A stretch of 64,000 bases of DNA from Betaproteobacteria bacterium (GCA_009780885.1 WQZF01000001.1:1-64000), one strand, 5' to 3'; positions 34,255 to 44,142 are shown, numbered from the stretch's first letter. Numbers and translations: made by a program. Notes: generated from the sequence alone by a model not told the origin.

Positions 34255-34762
34255 GGGTTTGCCGGGAATCGAGGGTCGGGGTCAGGGGGGGGAGATTCAG
34301 GTTTGAGGAATCCTTCCCCCCTCTCCCCAACCCCTCTCCCTCCGGGGGAGAGGGGCGTAAACTTCCCTCCCCCGCGAGGGAGGAGGGGTTCCTTTTCTCC
34401 TGAGGGAGAGGAAGATTTATTCACCCGGCAATCAAGGGCTGAAGAAAACCAAGGTATCTCTCCCTTGCGGCGCAAAGCGCCGGATATCAAAGCCCCCTTT
34501 TCAAAGGGGGTGGCAGCGAAGCTGACGGGGGTTTGGCTTTTCAGACACTTGCGGACTCTATTCCTCCTGTTGGCACTCCAACGCTCAAACCCAAACCCCC
34601 ACCCCTTCGGGGCACCCCCTTTGAAAAGGGGGCTTTGGCTTCCGGCGCTTCGCGCCCCAAGTTGAAAATCAACCTGCCGGTTGAATAAGCCCCCTTTCGC
34701 TTGTGGGAGAGGGGCTGGGGAGAGGGAGGAAGTGTTCAGCATTTGTCGGAGCCAAAAACGCT
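34255..34762. repeat. 508-bp repeat block separating ftsE from ftsX
   Basis: The block begins with CCCTCTCC/GGAGAGGG low-complexity palindromes (34310–34400). It continues with composite element C1 (34416–34689) and ends with a second CTCTCCC-type stretch. No plausible gene is present, so it is an insertion into an otherwise conserved operon. Confidence 0.75.
34416..34689. repeat. Composite inverted-repeat element C1
   Basis: Outer ends TTTATTCACCCGGCA and the inverted TGCCGGTTGAATAAG bound 274 bp. Inside, 34470–34511 and 34613–34654 are imperfect inverted copies of about 42 bp (GGCGCAAAGCGCCGGA … AAAGCCCCCTTTTCAAAGGG). The same ends bound element C2 at 39679–40090. Confidence 0.72.
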
Positions 34763-35422
34763 TCAGGCTGGCGAGACGACCATTCCACGTTCGAGCCGGA
34801 TCGTGCGCGGCCCGAAGTGGGTGGCCCAGTGGGGGTCGTGCGTGGCGACGATGACGGTGACGCCGACATCGTGGAAGGAGGCGAAAATTTCCAGGATGTC
34901 CCTGGCCGAGGCGCTGTCGAGGTTGGCGGTTGGCTCGTCAGCGAGCAGGATCGAGGGGCGGTTGACGACGGCGCGGGCGATGGAAAGCCGTTGCTGTTCG
35001 CCGCCGGAGAGCGCGATGGGAAGGGCTTTTTCGCGGGCGAGCAGCCCCACCTTGTCGAGCGCGGCGCGCGCGCGGCGCAGGGCTTCCTTGCGTGGAGCGC
35101 CGATGATGGAAAGCGGCAGCAGGACGTTTTGCAGCGCGTCGCGGTCGAAGAGGAGTTTCTGGTCCTGGAAGACGAGGCCAAAATTGCGCCGCAGGTAAGG
35201 AATCGCGCTTTTGCGCAGCGCGGCGATGTTCTGCCCGTTGACGACGATGCTGCCCGAAGTCGGTAGTTCGAGCGCCGCCAGGAGTTTGACCAGCGTGGTT
35301 TTGCCTGCGCCGGAGCGCCCGGTGATGAAAACCATTTCGCCGGCTTCGATGGAGCAGTCAACCCCGCGAAGGGCTTCGATTCCTCCGGGGTAGCGCTTGG
35401 TGACGGCGGAACAGACGATCAT
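34763..35422 (-). CDS. ftsE: Cell-division ABC transporter ATPase FtsE
   Basis: A 219-residue ABC ATPase. It has Walker A TGRSGAGKTTL, Q-loop VFQDQKLL, signature LSGGEQQRLSIARAV and Walker B ILLADEPTANLD, plus the switch His in VATHD. It pairs with FtsX at the septum. I prefer the ATG at 35422 (MIVCSAVTKRYPGG), 13 bp after ftsY; a TTG at 35443 overlapping ftsY is an alternative. Confidence 0.92.
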   Translation of the reverse strand: MIVCSAVTKRYPGGIEALRGVDCSIEAGEMVFITGRSGAGKTTLVKLLAALELPTSGSIVVNGQNIAALRKSAIPYLRRNFGLVFQDQKLLFDRDALQNVLLPLSIIGAPRKEALRRARAALDKVGLLAREKALPIALSGGEQQRLSIARAVVNRPSILLADEPTANLDSASARDILEIFASFHDVGVTVIVATHDPHWATHFGPRTIRLERGMVVSPA

Positions 35423-35435
35423 CGGGGAGCCGCGC

Positions 35436-36416
35436 TTATTCAAACATCGCGTCGACGAAATCGCGCGCGGCGAAGGGGCGCAGGTCGTCGATGCCTTCGC
35501 CGATGCCGATGAAACGCACCGGCTTCGGGCATTGCCGCGCGATGGCCGCGAGCACGCCGCCCTTGGCGGTGCCGTCGAGCTTGGTGACGATGAGTCCGCT
35601 CAGTTGAATCGCCTGGTCGAAGAGCTTGACCTGCGCGAGCGCGTTCTGGCCGATGTTGGCGTCGAGCACGAGCAGGGTTTCGTGCGGGCCGGAAGGTTCG
35701 GCTTTCTGGATCACGCGGCGCACCTTGGCGATTTCTTCCATGAGATGCAGTTGCGTCGGCAGCCGTCCGGCGGTATCGGCGAGGACGATGTCGATGCCGC
35801 GCGCCCTGGCAGCGGAGATGGCGTCGAAGATGACCGCTGCCGGGTCGCCGCCTTCCTGCGCAATCACGGTGACGCCGTTCTTCTCGCCCCAGACGAGGAG
35901 TTGTTCGCGCGCGGCGGCGCGGAAGGTGTCACCCGCCGCGAGCAGCACCGAAAGCCCCTGGGATTGAAAGTATTTGGCGAGCTTGCCGATCGAGGTGGTC
36001 TTTCCGGCCCCGTTGACGCCAGCGATCATGATGATGAACGGGCGATGCCCGCTGCACTGGAGCGGCGCTTCGAGCGGCAGCAGGAGTTCGTGGAGCGCCT
36101 GCGCCAGCGCGGATTCAATCGCTTCCGGCGTCTCCAGCTTGTCGCGTTTGGCGCGCGCCTTGAGTTCGTCGAGCAGGTGCGCAGTCGCCTCGATGCCGAC
36201 ATCGGCGGTGAGGAGAAGGGCTTCGAGTTCTTCGAGGAGTTCGTCGTCGACCTTGCCGCGCCCGAACAATACTTTCATCCTTCCGCCGAATTGCGCGCGC
36301 GTGCGCGCCAGGCCGTCTTTCAGCCGCTCGCGCCACGAACGCGGGGACGCGAGATCCGCTGCGGGAGTGTCCGGCATTGCCGGGGGCGGAGTATTTTTCT
36401 TGAGGAAAGCAAACAT
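35436..36416 (-). CDS. ftsY: Signal recognition particle receptor FtsY
   Basis: A 326-residue SRP-family GTPase that docks ribosome–SRP complexes at the inner membrane. The NG domain has GVNGAGKTTSIGKLA, AAGDTFRAAAREQL, DTAGRLPTQLHLMEEI, TKLDGTAKGG and the C-terminal GIGEGIDDLRPF. The acidic A domain typical of E. coli is very short. It heads an ftsY–ftsE transcript; the M16 peptidase genes diverge from it. Confidence 0.95.
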   Translation of the reverse strand: MFAFLKKNTPPPAMPDTPAADLASPRSWRERLKDGLARTRAQFGGRMKVLFGRGKVDDELLEELEALLLTADVGIEATAHLLDELKARAKRDKLETPEAIESALAQALHELLLPLEAPLQCSGHRPFIIMIAGVNGAGKTTSIGKLAKYFQSQGLSVLLAAGDTFRAAAREQLLVWGEKNGVTVIAQEGGDPAAVIFDAISAARARGIDIVLADTAGRLPTQLHLMEEIAKVRRVIQKAEPSGPHETLLVLDANIGQNALAQVKLFDQAIQLSGLIVTKLDGTAKGGVLAAIARQCPKPVRFIGIGEGIDDLRPFAARDFVDAMFE

Positions 36417-36572
36417 GGGGATTGATATTCAAAAGCCGCTGATGTGGAAAAGCAGATCGCTGGCGTGAGAAACTATCGAGTTTCCGGAAGGTGTGGGAAA
36501 ATCGCCCGCCCCCGATATGCTGCCGGTCGGTCATCAATCTTAGCAGAATCCGTATTTTTCCCTTGAGATGCC

Positions 36573-37982
36573 ATGCACACATCCATGAATTCCCCCTTTG
36601 GACTGCGCCGCCTCTGGAGCGCAGCGGCGCTCCTGGCCTTGTGCGCCTTATCCGCAGCGGCGAGCGCCAATCCCTACGAACATACTCTGCAAAACGGTCT
36701 CAAGCTCATTGTCAAGGAGGATCATCGCGCGCCGACGGCGGTGCATATGGTCTGGTACCGCGTCGGCAGCATCGACGAAGTCAATGGCACCACCGGCGTC
36801 GCGCATGCGCTCGAACACATGATGTTCAAGGGTACGCCGGGGGTGGGGCCGGGAGAATTCAACCGCCTCGTGGCGGATGCCGGCGGGCGCGACAATGCCT
36901 TTACCTCGCACGATTACACCGCGTATTTCCAGCAGATTCCGAAGGAAGTCCTGCCCGAAATGATGCGGCTGGAAGCCGACCGGATGCGTCATCTCACTCT
37001 CGCGCCGGAAGACTTCGCGCCGGAAATCAAGGTGATCATGGAAGAGCGCCGGATGCGCACCGAAGATCAGCCTTCCGCGCTGCTCTACGAGCAGATGAAT
37101 GCCGTCGCGTTTCAGGCGCATCCCTACCGCCGTCCGATCATCGGCTGGATGAACGATCTCGAAAACATGAACGCCGCCGATCTCCGCGCCTGGTACGACC
37201 GCTGGTACGAACCGAACAACGCTTATGTGGTCGTCGTCGGCGATGTCGCCCATGAGGAAGTCTTCCGCCTCGCCGAGCAATATTACGGGGCGCTTTCGGC
37301 GCGTCCCCTGCCGCAGCGCAAACCGCAGGAGGAGCCGGAACAGCGCGGCATCCGCCGCGTCACGGTCAAGGCGCCGGCGGATCTGCCGATGCTGTTCATG
37401 GCATACAAGGCGCCGGTGTTGCGCGATGTCGAAAAGGATGTCATGCCTTATGCGCTCGAAATGCTCTCCGCCATTCTCGACGGGCACGACGCGGCGCGCT
37501 TCCCGAAACATCTGGTGAAGGAGCGGCGCATCGCCGTCAGCGCCGGCTCCGGGTATTCGTCGACTTCCCGTGGGCCGGGGCTGTTCATGCTGGATGCGTC
37601 TCCCGCCGAAGGGCAGTCCGTCGCGGATCTGGAGACGGCGCTGCGGGCTGAAATCGCGCGCATTCAGCAGGAAGGGGTGGAAGCCGGCGAATTGGCGCGC
37701 GCCCGGGCGCAACTGATCGCCAGCGAAACCTACAAGCTCGACTCGATGTTCGCGCAGGCGATGGAAATCGGCCAACTGGAAGCGGCGGGCCTGCCCTGCA
37801 CGCAACAGCGGCGCATCATCGAAAAACTCGAAGCGGTTAGCGCCGAACAGGTGCGCGCCGCTGCGCGGCTGCTGCAAGACGATGTCCTGACGGTTGCCGT
37901 GCTCGATCCGCAACCGCTGCCGCAATCCGGACCGAGACCGGCAACGGTTTCGCCTTCCGCCCTCAATGGAGCGCTTCACTGA
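36573..37982 (+). CDS. M16 zinc metallopeptidase (catalytic subunit)
   Basis: A 469-residue M16 (pitrilysin) peptidase with a signal peptide ending near residue 32 (AASA). The inverted zinc motif HALEH is at about 78–82, followed by FKGTPGVGPGEFNRLV and EIKVIMEERR with the third ligand. It resembles the periplasmic PqqL/processing-peptidase-like half that works as a heterodimer. The downstream partner lacks the zinc motif and overlaps the stop by one base (TGATG). Confidence 0.9.
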   Translation: MHTSMNSPFGLRRLWSAAALLALCALSAAASANPYEHTLQNGLKLIVKEDHRAPTAVHMVWYRVGSIDEVNGTTGVAHALEHMMFKGTPGVGPGEFNRLVADAGGRDNAFTSHDYTAYFQQIPKEVLPEMMRLEADRMRHLTLAPEDFAPEIKVIMEERRMRTEDQPSALLYEQMNAVAFQAHPYRRPIIGWMNDLENMNAADLRAWYDRWYEPNNAYVVVVGDVAHEEVFRLAEQYYGALSARPLPQRKPQEEPEQRGIRRVTVKAPADLPMLFMAYKAPVLRDVEKDVMPYALEMLSAILDGHDAARFPKHLVKERRIAVSAGSGYSSTSRGPGLFMLDASPAEGQSVADLETALRAEIARIQQEGVEAGELARARAQLIASETYKLDSMFAQAMEIGQLEAAGLPCTQQRRIIEKLEAVSAEQVRAAARLLQDDVLTVAVLDPQPLPQSGPRPATVSPSALNGALH

Positions 37983-39301
37983 TGATGAAATCGCAGACCA
38001 TGCCGGCCTTTGCGGCCTGCCTCGCGTTGGCGCTTTTCGGCCTCGCATTTGTAAACTCCGCTGCTGCCGGGCCACGGATCGAACACTGGCAGAGCGCAAG
38101 CGGCGCAAAGGTTTATTTCGTCGCCACCGATGCCTTGCCGATCATCGACGTGCGGGTCGACTTCCCGGCCGGATCTGCCTACGACCCGCCCGGCAAGGAA
38201 GGGTTGGCGCAATTGACGGCGGGACTGCTCGATCTCGGCGCAGGAACGATGAACGAGGACGAAATCGCATCAAGCCTGGCCGATGTCGGCGCAAATCTGG
38301 GTACCGGCGCGGGGCTGGATCGCGCGACCGTGAGCTTGCGCACGCTGGCCGCGAAGGAGAAGCGCGAAGCTTCCGTCAAAATCCTGGGGATGGTTCTCTC
38401 GCAGCCGCACTTCCCGCAGCCGGTGTTCGAGCGGGAGAAGGCGCGCGCGCGCGCGATGCTCAAGGAATCCCTGACGCATCCCGACACGATTGCCGACCGG
38501 GCTTTCCTGAGCGGGCTGTACGGCGCGCATCCCTATGGGCAGTTGGTGGAGCCGGAGAGCCTGGAGCGGATCGCGCATGGCGAACTCGCAGCCTTTTACC
38601 GCGCCCATTACCAGGCAGCCAATGCCAGCGTCACGATTGTCGGCGCGCTTTCAAAACAGGAAGCGGAAGAGCTGGCGCAAAAAATTACCGCCGGTCTGCC
38701 GCAGGGCGGGAATGTCGCAGCGCTGCCAACGGTCACTTTGCCGGCGCAGACCGAAAAACGCATCGCGCACCCGGCGGCGCAATCGCACATCCTGCTTGGT
38801 TTGCCGGCGGTCAAGCGCGGCGATCCCGACTTCTTTCCTCTGCTCGTCGGCAATTACACGCTGGGCGGCGGCGGCTTCGTTTCTCGCCTGATGAACGAGG
38901 TGCGCGAAAAACAAGGCTATGCGTACAGCGTCTATAGCTATTTCATGCCGGCAAAGGAAGCCGGCCCCTTCCAGATCGGTTTGCAGACCCGGCGTACCCA
39001 GGCGAACGACGCGCTGCGCGTGGCGCGCGAAGTGCTGGACAAATTCATGGCCGAAGGGCCAAGCGAGGAAGAATTGCGCGCAGCAAAGCGGAACCTCGTC
39101 GGCAGCTTTCCGCTGCGCCTGGACAGCAATCGCAAGATTCTTGAAAACGTGGCGAACATCGCCTTCTACGGTCTTCCGCTCGATTATCTGGATCGCTACC
39201 AGGAAAACATCGAAAGGGTCAGCATCGCCGATGTGCGCGCCGCGTTCGCCCGGCATGTGCATCCCGGGAATATTGTTACGGTCGTCGTCGCTGCCGATTG
39301 A
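37982..39301 (+). CDS. M16-family non-catalytic partner subunit
   Basis: A 439-residue exported M16 homologue with an N-terminal signal peptide (ends near NSAAA). At the place of HxxEH it reads LAQLTAGLL, so it cannot bind zinc. The glycine-rich GGGGFVSRLMNEVREKQGYAYSVYS region that helps position substrate is intact. It probably forms the substrate-holding half of a heterodimer with the upstream peptidase, as in mitochondrial processing peptidase. A 78-bp element follows 18 bp after the stop. Confidence 0.88.
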   Translation: MMKSQTMPAFAACLALALFGLAFVNSAAAGPRIEHWQSASGAKVYFVATDALPIIDVRVDFPAGSAYDPPGKEGLAQLTAGLLDLGAGTMNEDEIASSLADVGANLGTGAGLDRATVSLRTLAAKEKREASVKILGMVLSQPHFPQPVFEREKARARAMLKESLTHPDTIADRAFLSGLYGAHPYGQLVEPESLERIAHGELAAFYRAHYQAANASVTIVGALSKQEAEELAQKITAGLPQGGNVAALPTVTLPAQTEKRIAHPAAQSHILLGLPAVKRGDPDFFPLLVGNYTLGGGGFVSRLMNEVREKQGYAYSVYSYFMPAKEAGPFQIGLQTRRTQANDALRVAREVLDKFMAEGPSEEELRAAKRNLVGSFPLRLDSNRKILENVANIAFYGLPLDYLDRYQENIERVSIADVRAAFARHVHPGNIVTVVVAAD

Positions 39302-39319
39302 GCGGAAATTTCAGGGGTG

Positions 39320-39397
39320 ATTTTCTAAATTAGTGTAATAATTATTGTATTAAACACAGTACTCATAACAAACATTGTTTAACTAAATTTAGAAAAC
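39320..39397 (-). repeat. 78-bp palindromic element, copy 5 (reverse, diverged core)
   Basis: Same length and ends as the others, with one terminal mismatch (final T is C). The core on the minus strand reads TTAAACAATGTTTG and lacks CTACTGTAG. Confidence 0.88.
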
Positions 39398-40152
39398 CCT
39401 GAGGGGGTGAAACAATATGCCTTCACAATCTCCCGGCGCGGGGTGAAGGACTGGAAGGAGATTTGACTCCCCTGCAAAACCTCCATTGCGATCTACAGGC
39501 AGCTTTGGAAGTTAGAGCGTTCTTGATTCAGTCCTGTACGTTTTTCTCCGCACTTCCCCTCTCCCCCCGCCCCTCTCCCGCAAGCGGGCGAGGGGAGTTC
39601 TTGCCCCTCTCCCACTTGAGGGAGAGGGCGCCCCGGGGTTTACACAAAAGCGGCGGGAGAGGGAAAGAAGCGTATAGGTTTATTCTCCCGGCAATTAAAG
39701 GTTGAGAGAAATCGGATCATTGCCTGAGGACGCAGGCGGACAAGACAGAGGCCGCATCCGTAACAGCAGACGCCTCGTAGGGGACGCCGCCCTCGGCGTC
39801 CCGCCTGCGCGATGATCGAAATGCCTGCCCTACGGGACGCCGAGGGCGGCGTCCCCTACGAAGGCGTTGATTCCTATCCCGCATGTCTTGAACACCTGTC
39901 GAGCGCAATCCCTGCCATTCATGGCAGGGTCAGCGAGACATGGCCTAACAGGCGCCGAAGGCGCCCCGCATTGTGTAGGGGCGGGTGGTACGGGCGGGTT
40001 TCAAACCCGCCCCTACGCCGCCCGTACAGGAATCCCCAACCTTCAGGTTGGGGTGACTCAAAATCAACCCTTGATTGCCGGGTGAATAAACAAAAACCGC
40101 TCTAAAGATACCGTTCCTTTTTTTACGCCCGGCAAGCTGCCGAAACGGCAGT
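39398..40152. repeat. Repeat-rich spacer between the M16 pair and chemoreceptor 1
   Basis: Most of the 1,017-bp gap is repeats. CTCTCCC/GGGAGAGG low-complexity palindromes occupy 39540–39665 and element C2 spans 39679–40090. No coding frame is convincing. The remaining stretch to 40318 holds a promoter and leader. Confidence 0.7.
39679..40090. repeat. Composite inverted-repeat element C2
   Basis: Ends TTTATTCTCCCGGCAATT and, inverted, TTTATTCACCCGGCAATC bound 412 bp. Inside are a perfect 28-bp inverted repeat (39776–39803 with 39833–39860, starting CGTAGGGGACGCCG), a GGGGCGGGTTT/AAACCCGCCCC palindrome near 39975–40015, and a CCCCAACCT/AGGTTGGGG hairpin at 40034–40053. Confidence 0.75.
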
Positions 40153-40180
40153 TTGACAAAGAAAATCTTCTTTCTATACT
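40153..40180 (+). promoter_or_regulatory. Sigma70-type promoter for chemoreceptor 1
   Basis: TTGACA at 40153–40158 and TATACT at 40175–40180 are separated by 16 bp. The transcript would carry a leader of about 130 nt to the ATG at 40319, where GAAGGAG is the ribosome site. Confidence 0.6.
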
Positions 40181-40318
40181 TTTAGGCATTGGGGATATTG
40201 CGACTCCCTGCTTCTGTTTCGGCTGTCAAAATTATCCCAAGTAAGAAAAACCAAGGGGTTCTATTTCCCCGGCGCGTGTTCCGGTTTTTTCGTTTGTTTT
40301 GAGTTGAAGGAGTAAGAA

Positions 40319-41938
40319 ATGTTAAAGAATTTCCGTTTGGGCGTCCGTTTGGGGCTCGGATTCGCCTGCGTTCTTCTGATTTTTATTGGAGCCTCTTCCC
40401 TCGTTTACATAAACGTCATCGAGACCGCCAAGGATGCCTCCCTTATCCACGATATCAATATCCCAAAACAGGAGAGGGTAAGCAGCATGCGCGCCAGCAT
40501 GTTCACCATGCGGCTGTCCATGTTGCGGATGATGTCCAACCAGAAGGACCGCAGTGCGGATGCTGATGAGATACTCAAAAACAGGACAGAATTGCTCTCC
40601 TCCATGGAAGAATTCGAGAAGCTCCTCAAACTCCGCTCCACTGACGATGAAACAGTCCCTTTCGGCAGGATACGCGAGAATCTTGCGGCGCTTACCCCAT
40701 TACAGGAGCAATTGATCCATCGCACTTCACCCAATGAGGCGGAAACCTCAGCGAATCTGAGCAAGCGAGCCGAGGCGATCATTGCCGATCTGAACGAGAT
40801 CATGAAATTCGAGAACGCCCGCAACTACCTCCGCGCCACGCAGATTGTGGAAGAGGTGGATAAAATCGAAAAGACGCTCATTCTTGCCACCTTGCTGTCG
40901 ACGGTGCTGGTGGTGCTGGCGGCGATTCTCGTGACGCGCTCGATCACGAAGCCGGTCGCGGGCATGGTCGAAACGGTCGAGACGATGGCTGGCGGCGACT
41001 TTTCGCGCGCCATCGTGGCCGAATCGAAGGATGAAATCGGCGCCCTGCAAGCCGCGCTCGGACGCATGAGCGACAACCTTGCCCGGATGATCGGCGAAGT
41101 CCGGAATGGCGCCAGGCAACTGGTCTCTTCGACCACGGAGCTTTCCAGCGCGGCGGAAGATGTGCGCAAGGGATCCGAGTCGCAATCCGAGGCGGCGTCG
41201 GCAATGGCCGCAGCGCTTGAGCAGATGTCGACCAGCATCAATCACGTCTCCTCGCTCAGCGAGGATGCCCGCCAGACCTCCTCCGAGGCGGGACAAACCG
41301 CGAATTCCGGCTCCAGGACGATCCACGAGATGGTCGACGAAATCCGGCAGATGGCCGAAGCTGTCAGTGAAGGCGCCACGAGATCGCAACAACTGGGCAA
41401 GGAATCCGAGCGGATTTCCGCCATCGTTTATGTGATCCGCGATGTTGCCGACCAGACCAACCTTCTGGCGCTCAACGCCGCGATTGAGGCGGCACGCGCC
41501 GGGGAGCAGGGACGCGGCTTTGCCGTCGTCGCCGACGAGGTGCGCAAGCTGGCGGAAAAGACCACGGCTTCGGCGCAGGAAATTACCGGAATGGTAGGTT
41601 CCATCCAAAGCGGAGCGAATGCGATGTCGACACAAATGGATGCGACCTCCCAACGGATGCATGAAGGGATGGAACTGGCGCAGAAAGCTGGTGGCGCAAT
41701 CGGCGAAATCAATAGCGGCGCGCAGAGCGTCGTGCAGATGATCGACGATGTTTCCTCTGCGCTCAAGGAACAGGCGAGCGCCAGCCACGACATCGCCAGC
41801 CGTGTCGAGCAGATCGTGCAAATGATCGAGGAAAATTCCAACGCGGCTTCCGGCACAAGCGCGATTGCCGGTCAGTTGAACGCGCTGGCGGAAAACCTGC
41901 ACAAGGGTGTCGACCGTTTTCGTATCCCCGGCGGCTGA
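40319..41938 (+). CDS. Methyl-accepting chemotaxis protein 1
   Basis: A 539-residue transmembrane chemoreceptor. TM1 is near residues 10–32, a roughly 160-residue helical periplasmic sensor domain follows (four-helix-bundle type), then TM2 ([19 protein letters not shown]). A HAMP domain ([18 protein letters not shown]) and the cytoplasmic signalling hairpin with tip [20 protein letters not shown] complete it. No C-terminal CheR-tethering pentapeptide is seen. The ligand is unknown. The signalling half is nearly identical to chemoreceptor 2 downstream. Confidence 0.93.
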   Translation: MLKNFRLGVRLGLGFACVLLIFIGASSLVYINVIETAKDASLIHDINIPKQERVSSMRASMFTMRLSMLRMMSNQKDRSADADEILKNRTELLSSMEEFEKLLKLRSTDDETVPFGRIRENLAALTPLQEQLIHRTSPNEAETSANLSKRAEAIIADLNEIMKFENARNYLRATQIVEEVDKIEKTLILATLLSTVLVVLAAILVTRSITKPVAGMVETVETMAGGDFSRAIVAESKDEIGALQAALGRMSDNLARMIGEVRNGARQLVSSTTELSSAAEDVRKGSESQSEAASAMAAALEQMSTSINHVSSLSEDARQTSSEAGQTANSGSRTIHEMVDEIRQMAEAVSEGATRSQQLGKESERISAIVYVIRDVADQTNLLALNAAIEAARAGEQGRGFAVVADEVRKLAEKTTASAQEITGMVGSIQSGANAMSTQMDATSQRMHEGMELAQKAGGAIGEINSGAQSVVQMIDDVSSALKEQASASHDIASRVEQIVQMIEENSNAASGTSAIAGQLNALAENLHKGVDRFRIPGG

Positions 41939-41960
41939 TCCGGTTTACCGACGCGAATAC

Positions 41961-41999
41961 AACTCCCCGGTTCTCAACGAGAGCCGGGGAGTTTTTTTT
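41961..41999 (+). terminator. Terminator of chemoreceptor 1
   Basis: A 15-bp stem (AACTCCCCGGTTCTC / GAGAGCCGGGGAGTT) with loop AAC, then a T-run. The motif and the following TTATCCTGC recur after chemoreceptor 2. Confidence 0.92.
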
Positions 42000-42396
42000 A
42001 TCCTGCGCACCGATTCCATATCGCCGCAGTTGCGCTTTCTCATCTCCTGAATCCCGGACGAACAGCTCCGTTTTTTAATACTTGAAGAACGGGGCCCTTA
42101 GGGTCTATTCTTATTCAAGGAACTGCCAAATCGGTAACCTTTCAGGCTGAATCATGCGATAGGCATTAAATATCGGCCTTGATTTTATTTGTCATTAGCG
42201 ACATGTCGAGCACACGTACTGGCATTCATCGCGAGGACGGCAAGGCAACCCCAACAGGCGCCGAAAGTTCCCAGGATCGTGGCGAAAAAGCCTCAATTTC
42301 CAGGTTGGGCTGATTGACATCCCGAATAAGGACAGTCAAAGGGATTTCGATTCTTCAGCTCTTTTATTCCAGTTTTTGATTGAAGGGAGTCACAGC
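42000..42396. other. Spacer between the two chemoreceptor genes
   Basis: About 400 bp without a convincing gene. It contains a fragment (AACAGGCGCCGAA near 42259, and CAGGTTGGG near 42303) that also occurs in the repeat block at 39.9–40.05 kb. GGGAG precedes the next ATG; I could not identify a firm promoter. Confidence 0.5.
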
Positions 42397-44016
42397 ATGT
42401 TAAAGAACCTTCGTTTGGGTACCCGCCTTGGGCTGGGTTTCGGGATTGTCGTCCTGATTTTTGCCGGGGTCGCCGCCATGATTTACTTGGACCTGGTCGG
42501 TATCGACAATAGTGCCGAGCGCGTCCGGAATATCATTCTTCCAAAGGCGGCTTGTGTAAATAGCATGAAGGACAGCATGTTCCAGATGCGCCTGGGCACA
42601 TTGCGGGTCACAGCCAATCAGGGCGACCGCAGCGGGGACGCCGAAATAATCCTCAAGCACAGGAAAGATCTGCTCGCTACCTCGGAGGAGTTCGACAAAC
42701 TCCTCAAGCTGATTTCTTTCGACCAGGAAAACACGGCGGTGAAGAGAATCAAGGAGAATCTCGCCCACCTCACGCCACTCCAGGATCAACTCATCAACCG
42801 CTCTTCGGCAGATGAGACGATCACCGTTGCTGCTGCGGCCAAGGATGCCGGGGCCATCATTGCCGATTTGGTGGAACTCTCGAAATTCGAGGATGGACGC
42901 ACCATGGCCCGCTCCAAGGAAATTGCGGATCAGGTGCGGTCCAGTGAATTTACGCTCATCATTGCCATCGTTGTGGCGCTGGTGGTGGTCATCGCGATTG
43001 CGGTTCTTGTGACGCGCTCGATCACGAAGCCGGTCGCGGGCATGGTCGAAACGGTCGAGACGATGGCCGGCGGCGACTTTTCGCGTGCCATCGTGGCCGA
43101 ATCGAAGGATGAAGTCGGCGCCCTGCAAGCCGCGCTCGGGCGCATGAGCGACAACCTTGCCCGGATGATCGGCGAAGTCCGCGACGGCGCCAAACAACTG
43201 GTAAGCTCAAGTGGGGAACTTTCCGGGTCGACGGAGGACGTGCGCAGGGGATCCGAGTCGCAATCCGAGGCGGCGTCGGCAATGGCTGCAGCGCTCGAAC
43301 AGATGTCGACCAGCATCAGCCACGTCGCCTCGCTCAGCGAGGATGCGCGCAAGACTTCCTTCGAAGCAGGGGAGACCGCCAGTTCGGGTTCCGGGACGAT
43401 CCGCGAGATGGTCGACGAAATCCGGCAAATGGCTGAAGCCGTCGGTGAAGGCGCCACGAGATCGCAGCAACTGGGCAAGGAATCCGAGCGGATTTCCGCC
43501 ATCGTTTATGTGATCCGCGATGTTGCCGACCAGACCAACCTTCTGGCGCTCAACGCCGCGATTGAGGCGGCACGCGCCGGGGAACAGGGACGCGGCTTTG
43601 CCGTCGTCGCCGACGAGGTGCGCAAGCTGGCGGAAAAGACCACGGCTTCCGCACAGGAAATCACCGAGATGGTGGGTTCCATCCAAAATGGCGCGAGCGC
43701 CATGTCCACCCAGATGGAAACCACCTCCCAGCGGATGCAGGAAGGCATGGAGCTGGCGAAGAAGGCGGGTGGCGCGATCGACGAAATCAATAGCGGCGCG
43801 CAGAGCGTCGTGCGGATGATCGACGATGTTTCCACTGCGCTCAAGGAGCAGGCGAGCGCCAGCCACGATATCGCCGGCCGTGTCGAGCAGATCGTGCAGA
43901 TGATCGAGGAAAACTCGAACGCCGTTGGCGGCGCAGCGGAGATTGTCCATCAATTGAACGAGCTGGCGGAAAGCCTGCGCAAGGGCGTCGATCGCTTCCG
44001 CGTTTCCGCCCACTGA
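42397..44016 (+). CDS. Methyl-accepting chemotaxis protein 2
   Basis: A 539-residue chemoreceptor with the same architecture as its upstream neighbour: MLKNLRLGTRLGLGF and TM1, a divergent helical sensor domain, TM2, HAMP and signalling domain. From the HAMP onward the DNA is almost identical to chemoreceptor 1, including long stretches with no synonymous change. The sensor domains differ widely and so likely bind different ligands. The ATG at 42397 has GGGAG nine bases upstream; an in-frame ATG at 42376 is less likely. Confidence 0.93.
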   Translation: MLKNLRLGTRLGLGFGIVVLIFAGVAAMIYLDLVGIDNSAERVRNIILPKAACVNSMKDSMFQMRLGTLRVTANQGDRSGDAEIILKHRKDLLATSEEFDKLLKLISFDQENTAVKRIKENLAHLTPLQDQLINRSSADETITVAAAAKDAGAIIADLVELSKFEDGRTMARSKEIADQVRSSEFTLIIAIVVALVVVIAIAVLVTRSITKPVAGMVETVETMAGGDFSRAIVAESKDEVGALQAALGRMSDNLARMIGEVRDGAKQLVSSSGELSGSTEDVRRGSESQSEAASAMAAALEQMSTSISHVASLSEDARKTSFEAGETASSGSGTIREMVDEIRQMAEAVGEGATRSQQLGKESERISAIVYVIRDVADQTNLLALNAAIEAARAGEQGRGFAVVADEVRKLAEKTTASAQEITEMVGSIQNGASAMSTQMETTSQRMQEGMELAKKAGGAIDEINSGAQSVVRMIDDVSTALKEQASASHDIAGRVEQIVQMIEENSNAVGGAAEIVHQLNELAESLRKGVDRFRVSAH

Positions 44017-44039
44017 TCCGGCTTGTTGATGCCGAACCC

Positions 44040-44080
44040 TTTCCCCGGTCTTCGTCGTGTGCGAAGACCGGGGAATTTTT
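44040..44080 (+). terminator. Terminator of chemoreceptor 2
   Basis: TTCCCCGGTCTTCG, a seven-base loop and CGAAGACCGGGGAA followed by TTTTT. It is followed by GTATCCTGC as at the end of chemoreceptor 1. Confidence 0.92.
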
Positions 44081-44142
44081 GTATCCTGCATAGTGAGCAT
44101 ATTTAAGGGGCGGATCAATAGCCCATCTCCCGAAGCTTGCCC

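Noticed and set aside
34251..34742. 163-codon frame in the ftsE–ftsX gap
   Set aside because: It is made of palindromic repeat sequence and low-complexity CTCTCCC tracts, with no ribosome site.
39776..39860. 28-bp inverted repeat as a terminator
   Set aside because: No T-run follows either arm and no gene ends nearby; it is better explained as part of composite element C2.
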